NCBI RefSeq assembly: GCF_013214815.1
Contig: NZ_JABSPU010000004.1
Span: forward strand, 32,519 to 96,518
Length of the DNA stretch: 64,000 nucleotides
Direction: 5' to 3'
DNA from: Gilvibacter sp.
GTDB taxonomy: Bacteria > Bacteroidota > Bacteroidia > Flavobacteriales > Flavobacteriaceae
Shown: piece after piece, positions 26,390-33,974 of the stretch
How positions within the stretch are numbered: the first letter of the stretch is position 1
Layout of the letters: each line of letters begins with the position of its first letter
Program-made: the position numbers and the translations under genes
Notes under the pieces: model-generated
Database searches by the model: none
What the model was told of the DNA's origin: nothing
What the model saw: the letters and a program-made list of their open reading frames with translations, nothing else

Positions 26390-27541
26390 ATGAATTCCAA
26401 ACTGCCAAATACCCCCGTCAGCATCTTTAGCGTGATGTCTGCTATGGCTCGAGAAAATAACGCGCTAAACCTGTCACAGGGCTTTCCAAATTTTGATATC
26501 GATCCAGAATTACACGAGTTAGTGAGTAGTGCTATGCGGCGCGGAGACAACCAATACGCCCCAATGCCCGGACTGCTTAGGCTTCGGGAACAAATTTCAA
26601 AAAAGGTATTTAATTCATCAGGTCGCAAGTATGATCCAGAATCAGAGATCACCGTAACTGCTGGGGCAACACAAGCTATTTATACGGCAATAACGGCACT
26701 GGTTCACCCAGGAGATGAGGTGTTGATCTTTGCGCCGGCTTATGATTGTTATCAGCCGGCCATAGAACTACAAGGGGCAAAGGCAGTCGCGGTACAGTTA
26801 CAGGCACCCGAGTATCGGATCAATTGGGAGCTAGTTCATAAGCATATCACTTCCAAAACACGAATGATCGTGGTCAATACGCCCCACAATCCAAGTGGGA
26901 CTTTGATGAGCAAATCAGACATGAGGGAATTGGCAAGAATAGCCCTGGCGCATGACCTTTGGGTACTTTCTGATGAGGTTTATGAACACATTGTCTTTGA
27001 TGGGCAAACACATTACAGCGCCGCTGCATTCGAAGGCCTTGCCAGCAGAAGTATTATTACGGCTTCATTTGGAAAAACTTTTCACACTACGGGCTGGAAA
27101 ATGGGCTATTGCCTGGCACCCAAAGCACTCATGGAAGAATTTCGAAAAGTGCATCAGTATCTGGTTTTTAGTGTAAATCATCCCATGCAGCAAGCATTAG
27201 CTACTTATCTAGAAGAGCCGTCCCGTTATACCAGCTTGGGAGCATTCTATCAAAAGAAGCGAGACCTTTTCCTTAAAGGCCTAGAAGGCACAAATTTTAA
27301 AGTAATTCCCAGCGGAGGTACTTATTTTCAAATGGTGGATTACAGCGAGGTCTCTAGGCAATACGATGTAGATTTTGCTCGCTTTTTAACGGAGGAATTC
27401 GGCCTTGCCGCGATCCCAACTTCCGTGTTCAACCTGGAAAAGAAAAACGACTTTATGCTGCGCTTTTGCTTTGCCAAAACGGAGCAAACTTTAGAGCAAG
27501 CCGCAGAGATCATTCAAAAAATACAACCCCAGTTGGCCTAG
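26390..27541 (+). CDS. Methionine/glutamine-type aminotransferase (class I, YbdL/KAT-like)
   Basis: PLP-dependent fold-type I aminotransferase of 383 residues. ATG 26390 is used; an adjoining in-frame TTG at 26387 is less likely. Motifs: LSQGFPNFDIDPELHE at the N-terminus (typical of YbdL and kynurenine aminotransferases), VTAGATQAIYTAI, NTPHNPSGTLMS, LSDEVYEHIVFDG and the PLP lysine in ASFGKTFHTTGWKMGYCLAP. YbdL-type enzymes transaminate methionine, glutamine and aromatic amino acids. An omega-amidase-like gene two genes downstream supports a glutamine/methionine transaminase role. Confidence 0.88.
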   Translation: MNSKLPNTPVSIFSVMSAMARENNALNLSQGFPNFDIDPELHELVSSAMRRGDNQYAPMPGLLRLREQISKKVFNSSGRKYDPESEITVTAGATQAIYTAITALVHPGDEVLIFAPAYDCYQPAIELQGAKAVAVQLQAPEYRINWELVHKHITSKTRMIVVNTPHNPSGTLMSKSDMRELARIALAHDLWVLSDEVYEHIVFDGQTHYSAAAFEGLASRSIITASFGKTFHTTGWKMGYCLAPKALMEEFRKVHQYLVFSVNHPMQQALATYLEEPSRYTSLGAFYQKKRDLFLKGLEGTNFKVIPSGGTYFQMVDYSEVSRQYDVDFARFLTEEFGLAAIPTSVFNLEKKNDFMLRFCFAKTEQTLEQAAEIIQKIQPQLA

Positions 27542-27569
27542 CGTTAACTCAATAAAGAATTAAGACCAC

Positions 27570-28043
27570 ATGCAAGCCGAATTTATCAATGCTGTTAGAG
27601 AAGCCCGTTTGGAAGACATCAAGTCTTACTTGAACAAAAAACCCAATTTACTCAATGGGAAAGACCAACGCGGGTCTACTGCCTTGCTTTTGGCCGCCTA
27701 TTACGGACACGAGGCTGTGGTAGATTTTTTACTCAGCTTGAATCCAGAATTGGATGCGCAAGATCAAGCGGGGAATACCGCTTTGATGGGGGTTTGTTTT
27801 AAGGGCTATTATCCAATTGCAGAAAAGCTCGTCGCTGCTGGCGCCAATGTGAATGCGACCAATTTTAATGGCGCTTCCGCATTGATCTATGCCAGCATGT
27901 TCAATAAAGCTGATTTAGTTGCTCTCCTATTGAAAAATAAGGCAGATACCTCCCAAAAGGATGAACGTGGATTTACTGCTGCAGATCATGCAAAAAGTCA
28001 AGGCTATCAAGAAATCGTTACCCTAATTGCCTCCCATGAGTAA
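27570..28043 (+). CDS. Ankyrin-repeat protein
   Basis: A 157-residue cytoplasmic protein made of about four ankyrin repeats (GSTALLLAAYYGHEAVVDFL, GNTALMGVCFKGYYPIAEKL, GASALIYASMFNKADLVALL, GFTAADHAKSQGYQEIVTLI). Ankyrin repeats bind other proteins; nothing shows the partner. It lies 28 bases after the aminotransferase, and its last eight bases overlap the start of the nitrilase gene, so the three are probably one operon with coupled translation. Confidence 0.9.
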   Translation: MQAEFINAVREARLEDIKSYLNKKPNLLNGKDQRGSTALLLAAYYGHEAVVDFLLSLNPELDAQDQAGNTALMGVCFKGYYPIAEKLVAAGANVNATNFNGASALIYASMFNKADLVALLLKNKADTSQKDERGFTAADHAKSQGYQEIVTLIASHE

Positions 28044-28824
28044 GAAAAGCCAATTGAATGTCGGAATCCTTCAGCAAGACCTTGTTTGGGAAGATCAACA
28101 GGCCAATCGCGATCAGTTTGAAGCAGTTCTTAATGATATTGCCTCTAAATGTGATTTGGTTGTTTTGCCAGAGATGTTCACTACCGGCTTTAGTATGAAT
28201 GCTGCTGATTTGTGGGAGCCTGTTGACGGGCCTACTACCCAATGGATGCAGCAAATGGCTGCCAAATACAATTCGGCCATTACCGGGAGTATTATCATTA
28301 AGCAGGATGACCATTACTACAACCGACTGCTTTTTGTTTACCCTGATGGACAGTATAAAACCTATGACAAGCGCCACTGCTTCACTTTGGCAGGAGAGCA
28401 TGAGGTATACACCGCAGGAACCGAGCGTTTACACATTGAATTACACGGTTGGCTGATCTGCCCGCTGATCTGTTATGACCTGCGTTTCCCGGTTTGGGCA
28501 CGCAATACGTCTAATTATGATTTACTGCTTTATGTGGCTAATTGGCCTAAAACGCGCATTAAAGCTTGGGATACCTTGTTGCAGGCGCGAGCCATTGAAA
28601 ATATGAGCTACTGTGTGGGGGTGAATCGGATTGGTGATGACGGCAACGGCTATCCTTATGTTGGACACACTGCTGTTTATGATCCTTTAGGGGAACGAAT
28701 ATCTACTGCGGATTTTGAATCTCCAATAGCGGAAATCGTCAGTTTAGATGCAGCGTACCAGGATAAGGTTCGGGACAAATTACGCTTTTTAAACGATCGA
28801 GATTCTTTTACTCTGGAAGTCTAA
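28036..28824 (+). CDS. Nitrilase-superfamily amidohydrolase (omega-amidase-like, YafV)
   Basis: C-N hydrolase of 262 residues. The Glu-Lys-Cys triad is visible: Glu in VVLPEMFTTGFSMN, Lys in YDKRHCFTLAGEHE, Cys in PLICYDLRFPVWARN. The motif spacing and RHCFTLAGEH block match YafV/omega-amidase, which hydrolyses alpha-ketoglutaramate or alpha-ketosuccinamate, products of glutamine or asparagine transaminases. That fits the aminotransferase two genes upstream; the exact substrate is inferred. ATG 28036 overlaps the ankyrin stop (ATGAGTAA). The 3' end overlaps the convergent gene by 17 bases. Confidence 0.9.
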   Translation: MSKKSQLNVGILQQDLVWEDQQANRDQFEAVLNDIASKCDLVVLPEMFTTGFSMNAADLWEPVDGPTTQWMQQMAAKYNSAITGSIIIKQDDHYYNRLLFVYPDGQYKTYDKRHCFTLAGEHEVYTAGTERLHIELHGWLICPLICYDLRFPVWARNTSNYDLLLYVANWPKTRIKAWDTLLQARAIENMSYCVGVNRIGDDGNGYPYVGHTAVYDPLGERISTADFESPIAEIVSLDAAYQDKVRDKLRFLNDRDSFTLEV

Positions 28825-30427
28825 AGGTCACCTCTCGAACCCAATTGGAGTTCATTTCTTCAGCACCTTCGGTATAGAAAACGGGTTCTGCCTGAGTTTT
28901 ATCTAAGAAATTACCCGGATCCCAGCGACCATTGCCATTGAGATCATAAATGACCCGGATGTAGTATTCTCCAGGAGCAATGTATTGGAATTTTACCGGC
29001 TTAGCCTCGGTGATGTAGTAGGAGTCATCGAGTTCTCCGTTGGATTTGACCAAATCAACAATGAGTGGATAAGACTTGGCGTTGGCTACATTCACGGTCA
29101 AGGTTCCAAAATCACTGTAATTCTGGGTGCCTATTCTAAAGCTTAAGGTGTCGTTCTTGTTTCCAAAATAGTCTGTTATAGCACCGGGAAGCATCTCGAT
29201 ATTGTAGGTTTGAGATTCTCCGTAATCAAAGGGAAATTCTACACGGCTGTACAAGCTGTCAATGCTATAATCAAAAGGAATTTGCATGGAATCCTTGTTG
29301 GTGATCTTGATGCGCTCGGTCAAAACACTATCAATAGGCGTATCACTAACTAAAGCAAAGGTCTGATCGAATTCCATACGGCCAGACTTTTCAGCGCGAA
29401 CATTTAAGGTGTCCATATTAAAATCGCGCCAGCGCAGCACCAAGGTGTCAAAATAAGTTTGATTGTAGGCGTGGAATACCAAACTGTCTGCCTTTACTTT
29501 TGGCCGAATCCAAAGACGTAAACTGTCGCGTTCTCTGTCCTTGGTCTGCAAGGTCTCAAAACCAGTTGCAGGTTCAACCATTGAGATTCGTAAGCTGTCT
29601 GCTTCGCCACGATATCCAAACAAGACTTGTCCACCAGAAACCTGAACAGGTCGCTCTAAATTGTATTCCAAAACCTCCTTGAAGAGGGTAAGTTCGTAAG
29701 TGGTATCTGCCGGTACTTCAATAAACTCTTCCAAATACCCGATCTTATCCTGCCCAGGCTCAAAAGTGTAATTGAAGTTGGAATCTTTCATGGCGGTCAA
29801 CAAATAGCGTCCCGCCTTTAGATTCTCCAAAGAGAAACCAGAGGTGCTGTCTGTGACGCTGGCGATATAATAAGGCTTTTCCAAAAAGACCACAGAGTCT
29901 GTATAGGTAGAGTCTATTTGGTAGAGCATAACGGTCAGCTCCTTTTCAGGCTCGCGCAAAAAAGCATCTTTAACCCGTCCGCTTACAGAAAGACTATCTA
30001 TGTAAGAACCCGTTGAAAAGACGTAGCGGTAATAAGGATATTCGTTATTCTCATTATTGTCTGCGATACTCTTCCCAAAGTTGATCGCATAGGTCGTGTT
30101 GGGCTTGAGCGTATCGTTAATCTTGATCTTGATGAATTTGGCCGCACCTAAAGGAGAAATGTCTGGCGGATTATCAAACGGAGGGGAAACGATCATTTGC
30201 CTTGAGGCATTGTTGAGTCTCACGTATTCATCAAAGTAGATGCGAATCTCCTTGGCGTCAAAATTTACACTGTAATTCTCTGGTACCGTGCGAACCACTA
30301 CAGGAGGGATGGTATCTCTTGGGCCGCCTTCTGGGCTTCCTTTTTTTGCGCATGAGGCAGGGCTTAAGGTCAACAGACCTGCGCAAATCAGAATAAGAAA
30401 GGCTTTAAAGAAAGCGGGCATGTTCAT
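28808..30427 (-). CDS. Ig-like (Big_5) domain lipoprotein
   Basis: A ~539-residue lipoprotein: hydrophobic segment FFKAFLILICAGLLTLSPASC with the lipobox Cys, then AKKGSPEGGPRDTIPPVVVRTVPENYSVNF. This opening (Gly-rich, D-x-x-P-P, then EIRIYFDEYVRL) is typical of flavobacterial lipoproteins with an N-terminal SbsA-type Ig-like domain. Further beta-rich segments follow, including a carboxypeptidase-regulatory-like part (SVSGRVKDAF, SGFSLENLKAGRYLLTAMKD), and the C-terminus holds GEYYIRVIYDLNGNGRWDPG. The start is ATG 30427 or 30421; the latter is equally possible. Envelope protein of unknown function. Confidence 0.8.
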   Translation of the reverse strand: MNMPAFFKAFLILICAGLLTLSPASCAKKGSPEGGPRDTIPPVVVRTVPENYSVNFDAKEIRIYFDEYVRLNNASRQMIVSPPFDNPPDISPLGAAKFIKIKINDTLKPNTTYAINFGKSIADNNENNEYPYYRYVFSTGSYIDSLSVSGRVKDAFLREPEKELTVMLYQIDSTYTDSVVFLEKPYYIASVTDSTSGFSLENLKAGRYLLTAMKDSNFNYTFEPGQDKIGYLEEFIEVPADTTYELTLFKEVLEYNLERPVQVSGGQVLFGYRGEADSLRISMVEPATGFETLQTKDRERDSLRLWIRPKVKADSLVFHAYNQTYFDTLVLRWRDFNMDTLNVRAEKSGRMEFDQTFALVSDTPIDSVLTERIKITNKDSMQIPFDYSIDSLYSRVEFPFDYGESQTYNIEMLPGAITDYFGNKNDTLSFRIGTQNYSDFGTLTVNVANAKSYPLIVDLVKSNGELDDSYYITEAKPVKFQYIAPGEYYIRVIYDLNGNGRWDPGNFLDKTQAEPVFYTEGAEEMNSNWVREVTFRLPE

Positions 30428-30493
30428 AATCGGCAAATTAACAACTATCTGGGTTTTTACAGGGACAAAACAGCTACTTTTTTGGCATCCGTT

Positions 30494-31162
30494 TTATTCA
30501 GAGATAGCAATAGTAGCAAAACTCAGTTTTATATCCCTTGTGTTTAACAGCACTTTTGCACAGGCCTCTAAGGTTGCTCCGGTAGTTACAATATCATCTA
30601 CCAGCAGAATATGTGAGCCCTTGGCGAGTTCAAAGTTTTTGTTGATCTCAAAGTGATGTGCTCTTTGAAATCGACTTTTACGTCCGAGTTTAACCAGAGA
30701 CCGCTTTCCGTCTTTACGAATCAATGCCTTAGGAAGTACGGGCACCTGAAGATGTTTGCCCAAACTAAGCGCAAAACGATCCACTTGATTATATCCTCGT
30801 TTGCGTTTTCTTTTATTGCTGAGTGGAACCGGAATAATAAGATCAAACTTGGGCTGATTTTGGGTGGATTTTAGCGCTTCTACCATCCGAAGGGCAAAAA
30901 AGACTCCTAATTGTTGTTGTCCTTTGTATTTCAATTGATGCAATAGTTGCTGTGTAAGATTGGTCTTTTCAAAGCGCAATAAGCTGAACGCACTTTCCAA
31001 GCGCAATCGACCATAAAATTGTCTGACAAAGGCATTGTCGTTGATATTAATTGGGAAGCAAATAGGCAGTTCGTTTTGGCAATTGACACACAACATCTGT
31101 GAACCATCAGAGAGTCTACGGTCACAACCGCAACATAGGTGCGGAAAAAACAGCTTTAACAT
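30494..31162 (-). CDS. comF: ComF-family amidophosphoribosyltransferase-like protein
   Basis: A 222-residue protein of the ComF/GntX group, linked to DNA uptake in competent bacteria. An N-terminal zinc-ribbon is seen (FPHLCCGCDRRL and MLCVNCQNELPIC), followed by a phosphoribosyltransferase-type domain with DLIIPVPLSNKRKRKRGYNQ and the PRPP loop ILLVDDIVTTGATLEACA. The length is normal. It is 67 bases upstream of the Ig-like lipoprotein gene on the same strand. The role in transformation is known for homologues only. Confidence 0.9.
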   Translation of the reverse strand: MLKLFFPHLCCGCDRRLSDGSQMLCVNCQNELPICFPININDNAFVRQFYGRLRLESAFSLLRFEKTNLTQQLLHQLKYKGQQQLGVFFALRMVEALKSTQNQPKFDLIIPVPLSNKRKRKRGYNQVDRFALSLGKHLQVPVLPKALIRKDGKRSLVKLGRKSRFQRAHHFEINKNFELAKGSHILLVDDIVTTGATLEACAKVLLNTRDIKLSFATIAISE

Positions 31163-31212
31163 TTTAGAAAGGATTATTCGCCAAAAAGAGGCGTTATATG
31201 GGAAGTGACTGC

Positions 31213-31220
31213 TACATTTG
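31213..31220 (+). promoter_or_regulatory. -7 box before the coiled-coil membrane protein gene
   Basis: TACATTTG, a perfect TAnnTTTG match, 39 bases before the ATG at 31260 and divergent from comF. No clear -33 TTTG. Confidence 0.55.
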
Positions 31221-31259
31221 CATTCTCATTATCAATGAAATATAACAAATAATTATATC

Positions 31260-32144
31260 ATGAGTACAGAAAACAGCACAACGAAATTTAAAGTGCTAAT
31301 TGGCGTATTGGCCTTTTTACTGATCGCATTGGGTATCTACACGGTAAGCCTGTATAACAGCAGCCGAGAAACTACCAACAGCCTGACCGAGGACAAAGTG
31401 AAGATCGAGTCAGAATTGGAATCACTCATCAAAGAATACGATGTGGTAATCCAAGAGAATGATATTAAAGACAAAGACCTTTTGGCTGCCAAGCAGCGCA
31501 TTGAGGTGCTTTTGGATTCGGTTAAAGATTCCGAAGCCAATATGGCCTTGATCCGTCGTTATCGTTCAGAGATTGGACGCCTAAAAAAGGAACGTCTAGA
31601 ACTCTTTAAGCGTGCCGACAGCCTTATTGCCTTAAACCAAGTGCTTTTGACAGAAAGAGATAGTACCGCGACCATTCTCTCTCAAACATTGAGAACAGTA
31701 GATTCCGTAGCCATTGAGAATCAAACCCTAGCCGAGACTGTGGCTAAAGGGGCAGAAGTCAAAGTGGCTGATCTAGCTGCAGAAGCTGTTATTGTTAGAA
31801 ACAGTGGACGCATTGTAGACACGCGCAGAGCAAGTCGTGCTGATAAGGTGCGCTCTTGCTTTACTTTAACGGAAAATGCTATTGCCAGCCCAGGAGATCG
31901 TTTGCTTTTGGTGCAGGTGATCAACCCGAAGAACAATGTTTTGGGAGATAAGGCGGTAATGAACTTTGAAGACGACACCTCTTTAACCTACAGTGCTACA
32001 ACTAAGGTGTTCTATGAGAATGAGGAGTTGGATGTCTGTGTGATGGTCAATGCTGCCGAGGAAGATTTGGTAAGCGGATTGTACACGATCAATGTTTTTG
32101 ACGGCGCTAAGCAAGTTGCTTCAACTACCCTTACCCTCAAGTAA
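31260..32144 (+). CDS. Membrane-anchored coiled-coil protein of unknown function
   Basis: A 294-residue protein with a short N-terminal tail, one membrane segment (~11-31, VLIGVLAFLLIALGIYTVSL), a long heptad-rich helix (~45-185, e.g. IESELESLIKEYDVVIQEND, YRSEIGRLKKERLELFKRAD), and a compact C-terminal domain with two Cys (VRSCFTLTENAI and ELDVCVMVNAA) and strand-like sequence (LVQVINPKNNVLGD, YTINVFDGAKQVASTTL). Orientation with the coiled coil in the periplasm is likely. It resembles no family I can name with confidence. It has its own promoter and a strong terminator, so it is a single-gene unit. Confidence 0.82.
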   Translation: MSTENSTTKFKVLIGVLAFLLIALGIYTVSLYNSSRETTNSLTEDKVKIESELESLIKEYDVVIQENDIKDKDLLAAKQRIEVLLDSVKDSEANMALIRRYRSEIGRLKKERLELFKRADSLIALNQVLLTERDSTATILSQTLRTVDSVAIENQTLAETVAKGAEVKVADLAAEAVIVRNSGRIVDTRRASRADKVRSCFTLTENAIASPGDRLLLVQVINPKNNVLGDKAVMNFEDDTSLTYSATTKVFYENEELDVCVMVNAAEEDLVSGLYTINVFDGAKQVASTTLTLK

Positions 32145-32166
32145 ATAAGATCCATTAAAAAAACAG

Positions 32167-32199
32167 AGCCACTGCGATGCTATCGTAGTGGCTTTTTTT
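32167..32199 (+). terminator. Rho-independent terminator before glyS
   Basis: AGCCACTGCGAT - GCT - ATCGTAGTGGCT (12-bp stem with one G-T pair) followed by seven T. The T-tract merges directly with the glyS -7 box. Confidence 0.92.
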
Positions 32200-32206
32200 A
32201 TTTTTG
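32199..32206 (+). promoter_or_regulatory. -7 box of glyS
   Basis: TATTTTTG, a perfect TAnnTTTG match, immediately after the terminator T-tract and only four bases before the glyS ATG. A -33 box would fall inside the terminator stem and no TTTG is present there, so this promoter is less certain than its -7 suggests. Confidence 0.45.
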
Positions 32207-32210
32207 CGCC

Positions 32211-33749
32211 ATGGCACAAAACGACGATCAATTCAAACGCGTTGTATCACACGCAAAAGAGTACGGTTATATTTTCGGATCCAGTGAGATCTACGACGGA
32301 TTAAGCGCAGTCTATGACTATGCGCAAAACGGAGTCGAACTCAAAAAGAACATCCGTGAATACTGGTGGAAATCCATGGTGCAAATGCATCAGAATATAG
32401 TGGGTATCGATGCAGCGATTCTAATGCATCCAACCACTTGGAAGGCTTCGGGTCACGTCGATGCCTTTAACGATCCGCTTATTGATAACAAAGATTCTAA
32501 GAAGCGTTATCGTGCCGATGTTTTGATTGAAGACTATTGTGAGAAACTCAATCAAAAAGCACAAAAAGAGATCACTAAAGCCCGAAAGCGCTTTGGCGAT
32601 AGTTTTGATGAGCAACAATTTGTGGAGACCAATCCGCGAGTGATCAAATACAAGACCCAACAAAAAGAGATCTTAGAGCGTATGGCGCGTTCCTTAGACA
32701 ATGAAGACTTGGCCGATGTCAAGGCTTTGATTGAAGAGCTCGGTATTGCAGATCCTGTTTCTGGTTCAAAGAACTGGACAGATGTTAAGCAATTCAATTT
32801 GATGTTTGGGACTAAGTTGGGTGCTTCTGCAGAATCAGCAACAGATCTTTACTTGCGCCCAGAGACCGCTCAGGGGATCTTTGTAAACTTCTTGAACGTG
32901 CAGAAAACGGGCCGTATGAAGATTCCTTTTGGAATTGCTCAAACCGGAAAGGCCTTTAGAAACGAGATTGTTGCGCGTCAATTCATCTTTAGAATGCGTG
33001 AGTTTGAACAAATGGAGATGCAGTTCTTTGTGCGTCCAGGAGAAGAACTCAAATGGTATGAGTACTGGAAGGAGACGCGCCTAAAATGGCACCTTTCCCT
33101 AGGAATGGGAGCGGAGAATTATCGTTTCCACGATCATGAAAAGCTCGCTCACTACGCCAATGCAGCAGCAGATATAGAATTCAACTTCCCGTTTGGTTTC
33201 AAAGAGTTGGAAGGAATTCACTCCAGAACAGACTTTGACTTGAAAGCCCACGAGCAACATTCAGGCAAGAAGTTGCAGTTCTTTGATCCGGAATTAGGAG
33301 AAAACTACGTGCCTTATGTGGTGGAGACCTCTATTGGTTTGGATCGAATGTTCCTGGCCGTGCTTTCACACAGTTTGGAAGAAGAGCAATTAGATGATGG
33401 TAATTCAAGAACAGTCCTGAAGTTACCAGCAGTGTTAGCTCCAGTTAAAGCCGCGGTACTTCCTTTAGTTAAAAAGGATGGTTTGCCAGACTTGGCTAAG
33501 TCCATAATAGAAGACCTGCAGTGGGATTTCAACGTGCTTTACGACGAAAAAGACGCCGTTGGACGTCGCTACCGCAGACAAGATGCTTTGGGGACTCCGT
33601 TCTGTATTACAATTGATCATCAATCCCTAGAAGATCAGACGGTAACCATAAGACATCGGGATTCTATGCAACAAGAACGTGTTGCGATCTCAGAAGTCTC
33701 AAAAATTATTGGTCAAGCCGTTGCTGTAAAGACTTGGCTGGATAAGTAA
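32211..33749 (+). CDS. glyS: Glycyl-tRNA synthetase (dimeric type)
   Basis: Class II aminoacyl-tRNA synthetase that charges tRNA-Gly; 512 residues, the single-chain alpha2 type rather than the GlyQ/GlyS tetramer. Class II motifs: FGSSEIYDGLSAVYDYAQNG at the N-terminus, LYLRPETAQGIFVNF, the motif 2 loop AFRNEIVARQFIFRMREFEQ, and motif 3-like SIGLDRMFLAVL; the C-terminal anticodon-binding domain follows (KLPAVLAPVKAAVLPLV, YDEKDAVGRRYRRQDALGTP). Monocistronic. The intergenic sequence after it repeats part of its 3' end. Confidence 0.97.
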   Translation: MAQNDDQFKRVVSHAKEYGYIFGSSEIYDGLSAVYDYAQNGVELKKNIREYWWKSMVQMHQNIVGIDAAILMHPTTWKASGHVDAFNDPLIDNKDSKKRYRADVLIEDYCEKLNQKAQKEITKARKRFGDSFDEQQFVETNPRVIKYKTQQKEILERMARSLDNEDLADVKALIEELGIADPVSGSKNWTDVKQFNLMFGTKLGASAESATDLYLRPETAQGIFVNFLNVQKTGRMKIPFGIAQTGKAFRNEIVARQFIFRMREFEQMEMQFFVRPGEELKWYEYWKETRLKWHLSLGMGAENYRFHDHEKLAHYANAAADIEFNFPFGFKELEGIHSRTDFDLKAHEQHSGKKLQFFDPELGENYVPYVVETSIGLDRMFLAVLSHSLEEEQLDDGNSRTVLKLPAVLAPVKAAVLPLVKKDGLPDLAKSIIEDLQWDFNVLYDEKDAVGRRYRRQDALGTPFCITIDHQSLEDQTVTIRHRDSMQQERVAISEVSKIIGQAVAVKTWLDK

Positions 33750-33881
33750 TCCCTAGCTATTAAGTAGGATAATTTTAACAACTTTACTTTCAAGCTCTTA
33801 GAGAGATGACTGCTTCAGAATTGATGTAAGTCTCTGGATTAGAGTGCTGATAATCAAGATGATATTTGTCGTTTTGAGCCG

Positions 33882-33906
33882 AAATTATTGGTCAAATTCG
33901 TTGCTG
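33882..33906 (+). repeat. Partial copy of the glyS 3' end
   Basis: This 25-base stretch (AAATTATTGGTCAA, then CGTTGCTG) matches 33703-33726 inside glyS except for the two or three bases between the two blocks. It lies 133 bases after the glyS stop codon, so it may be the trace of a tandem duplication. The rest of 33750-33974 holds no gene I can support. Confidence 0.5.
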
Positions 33907-33931
33907 ATTTAGTGGAAAGCCCTTACATTAG
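33901..33931 (+). promoter_or_regulatory. Candidate promoter of the CARDB/T9SS gene
   Basis: TTG (33901-33903), 20 bases, TACATTAG (33924-33931), one mismatch from TAnnTTTG; 43 bases to the ATG. The -33 TTG falls in the duplicated glyS-like segment. Confidence 0.35.
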
Positions 33932-33974
33932 ATGACTTTTTAATTAATGTGCTGACTAAAAACTAAACTTTAAC

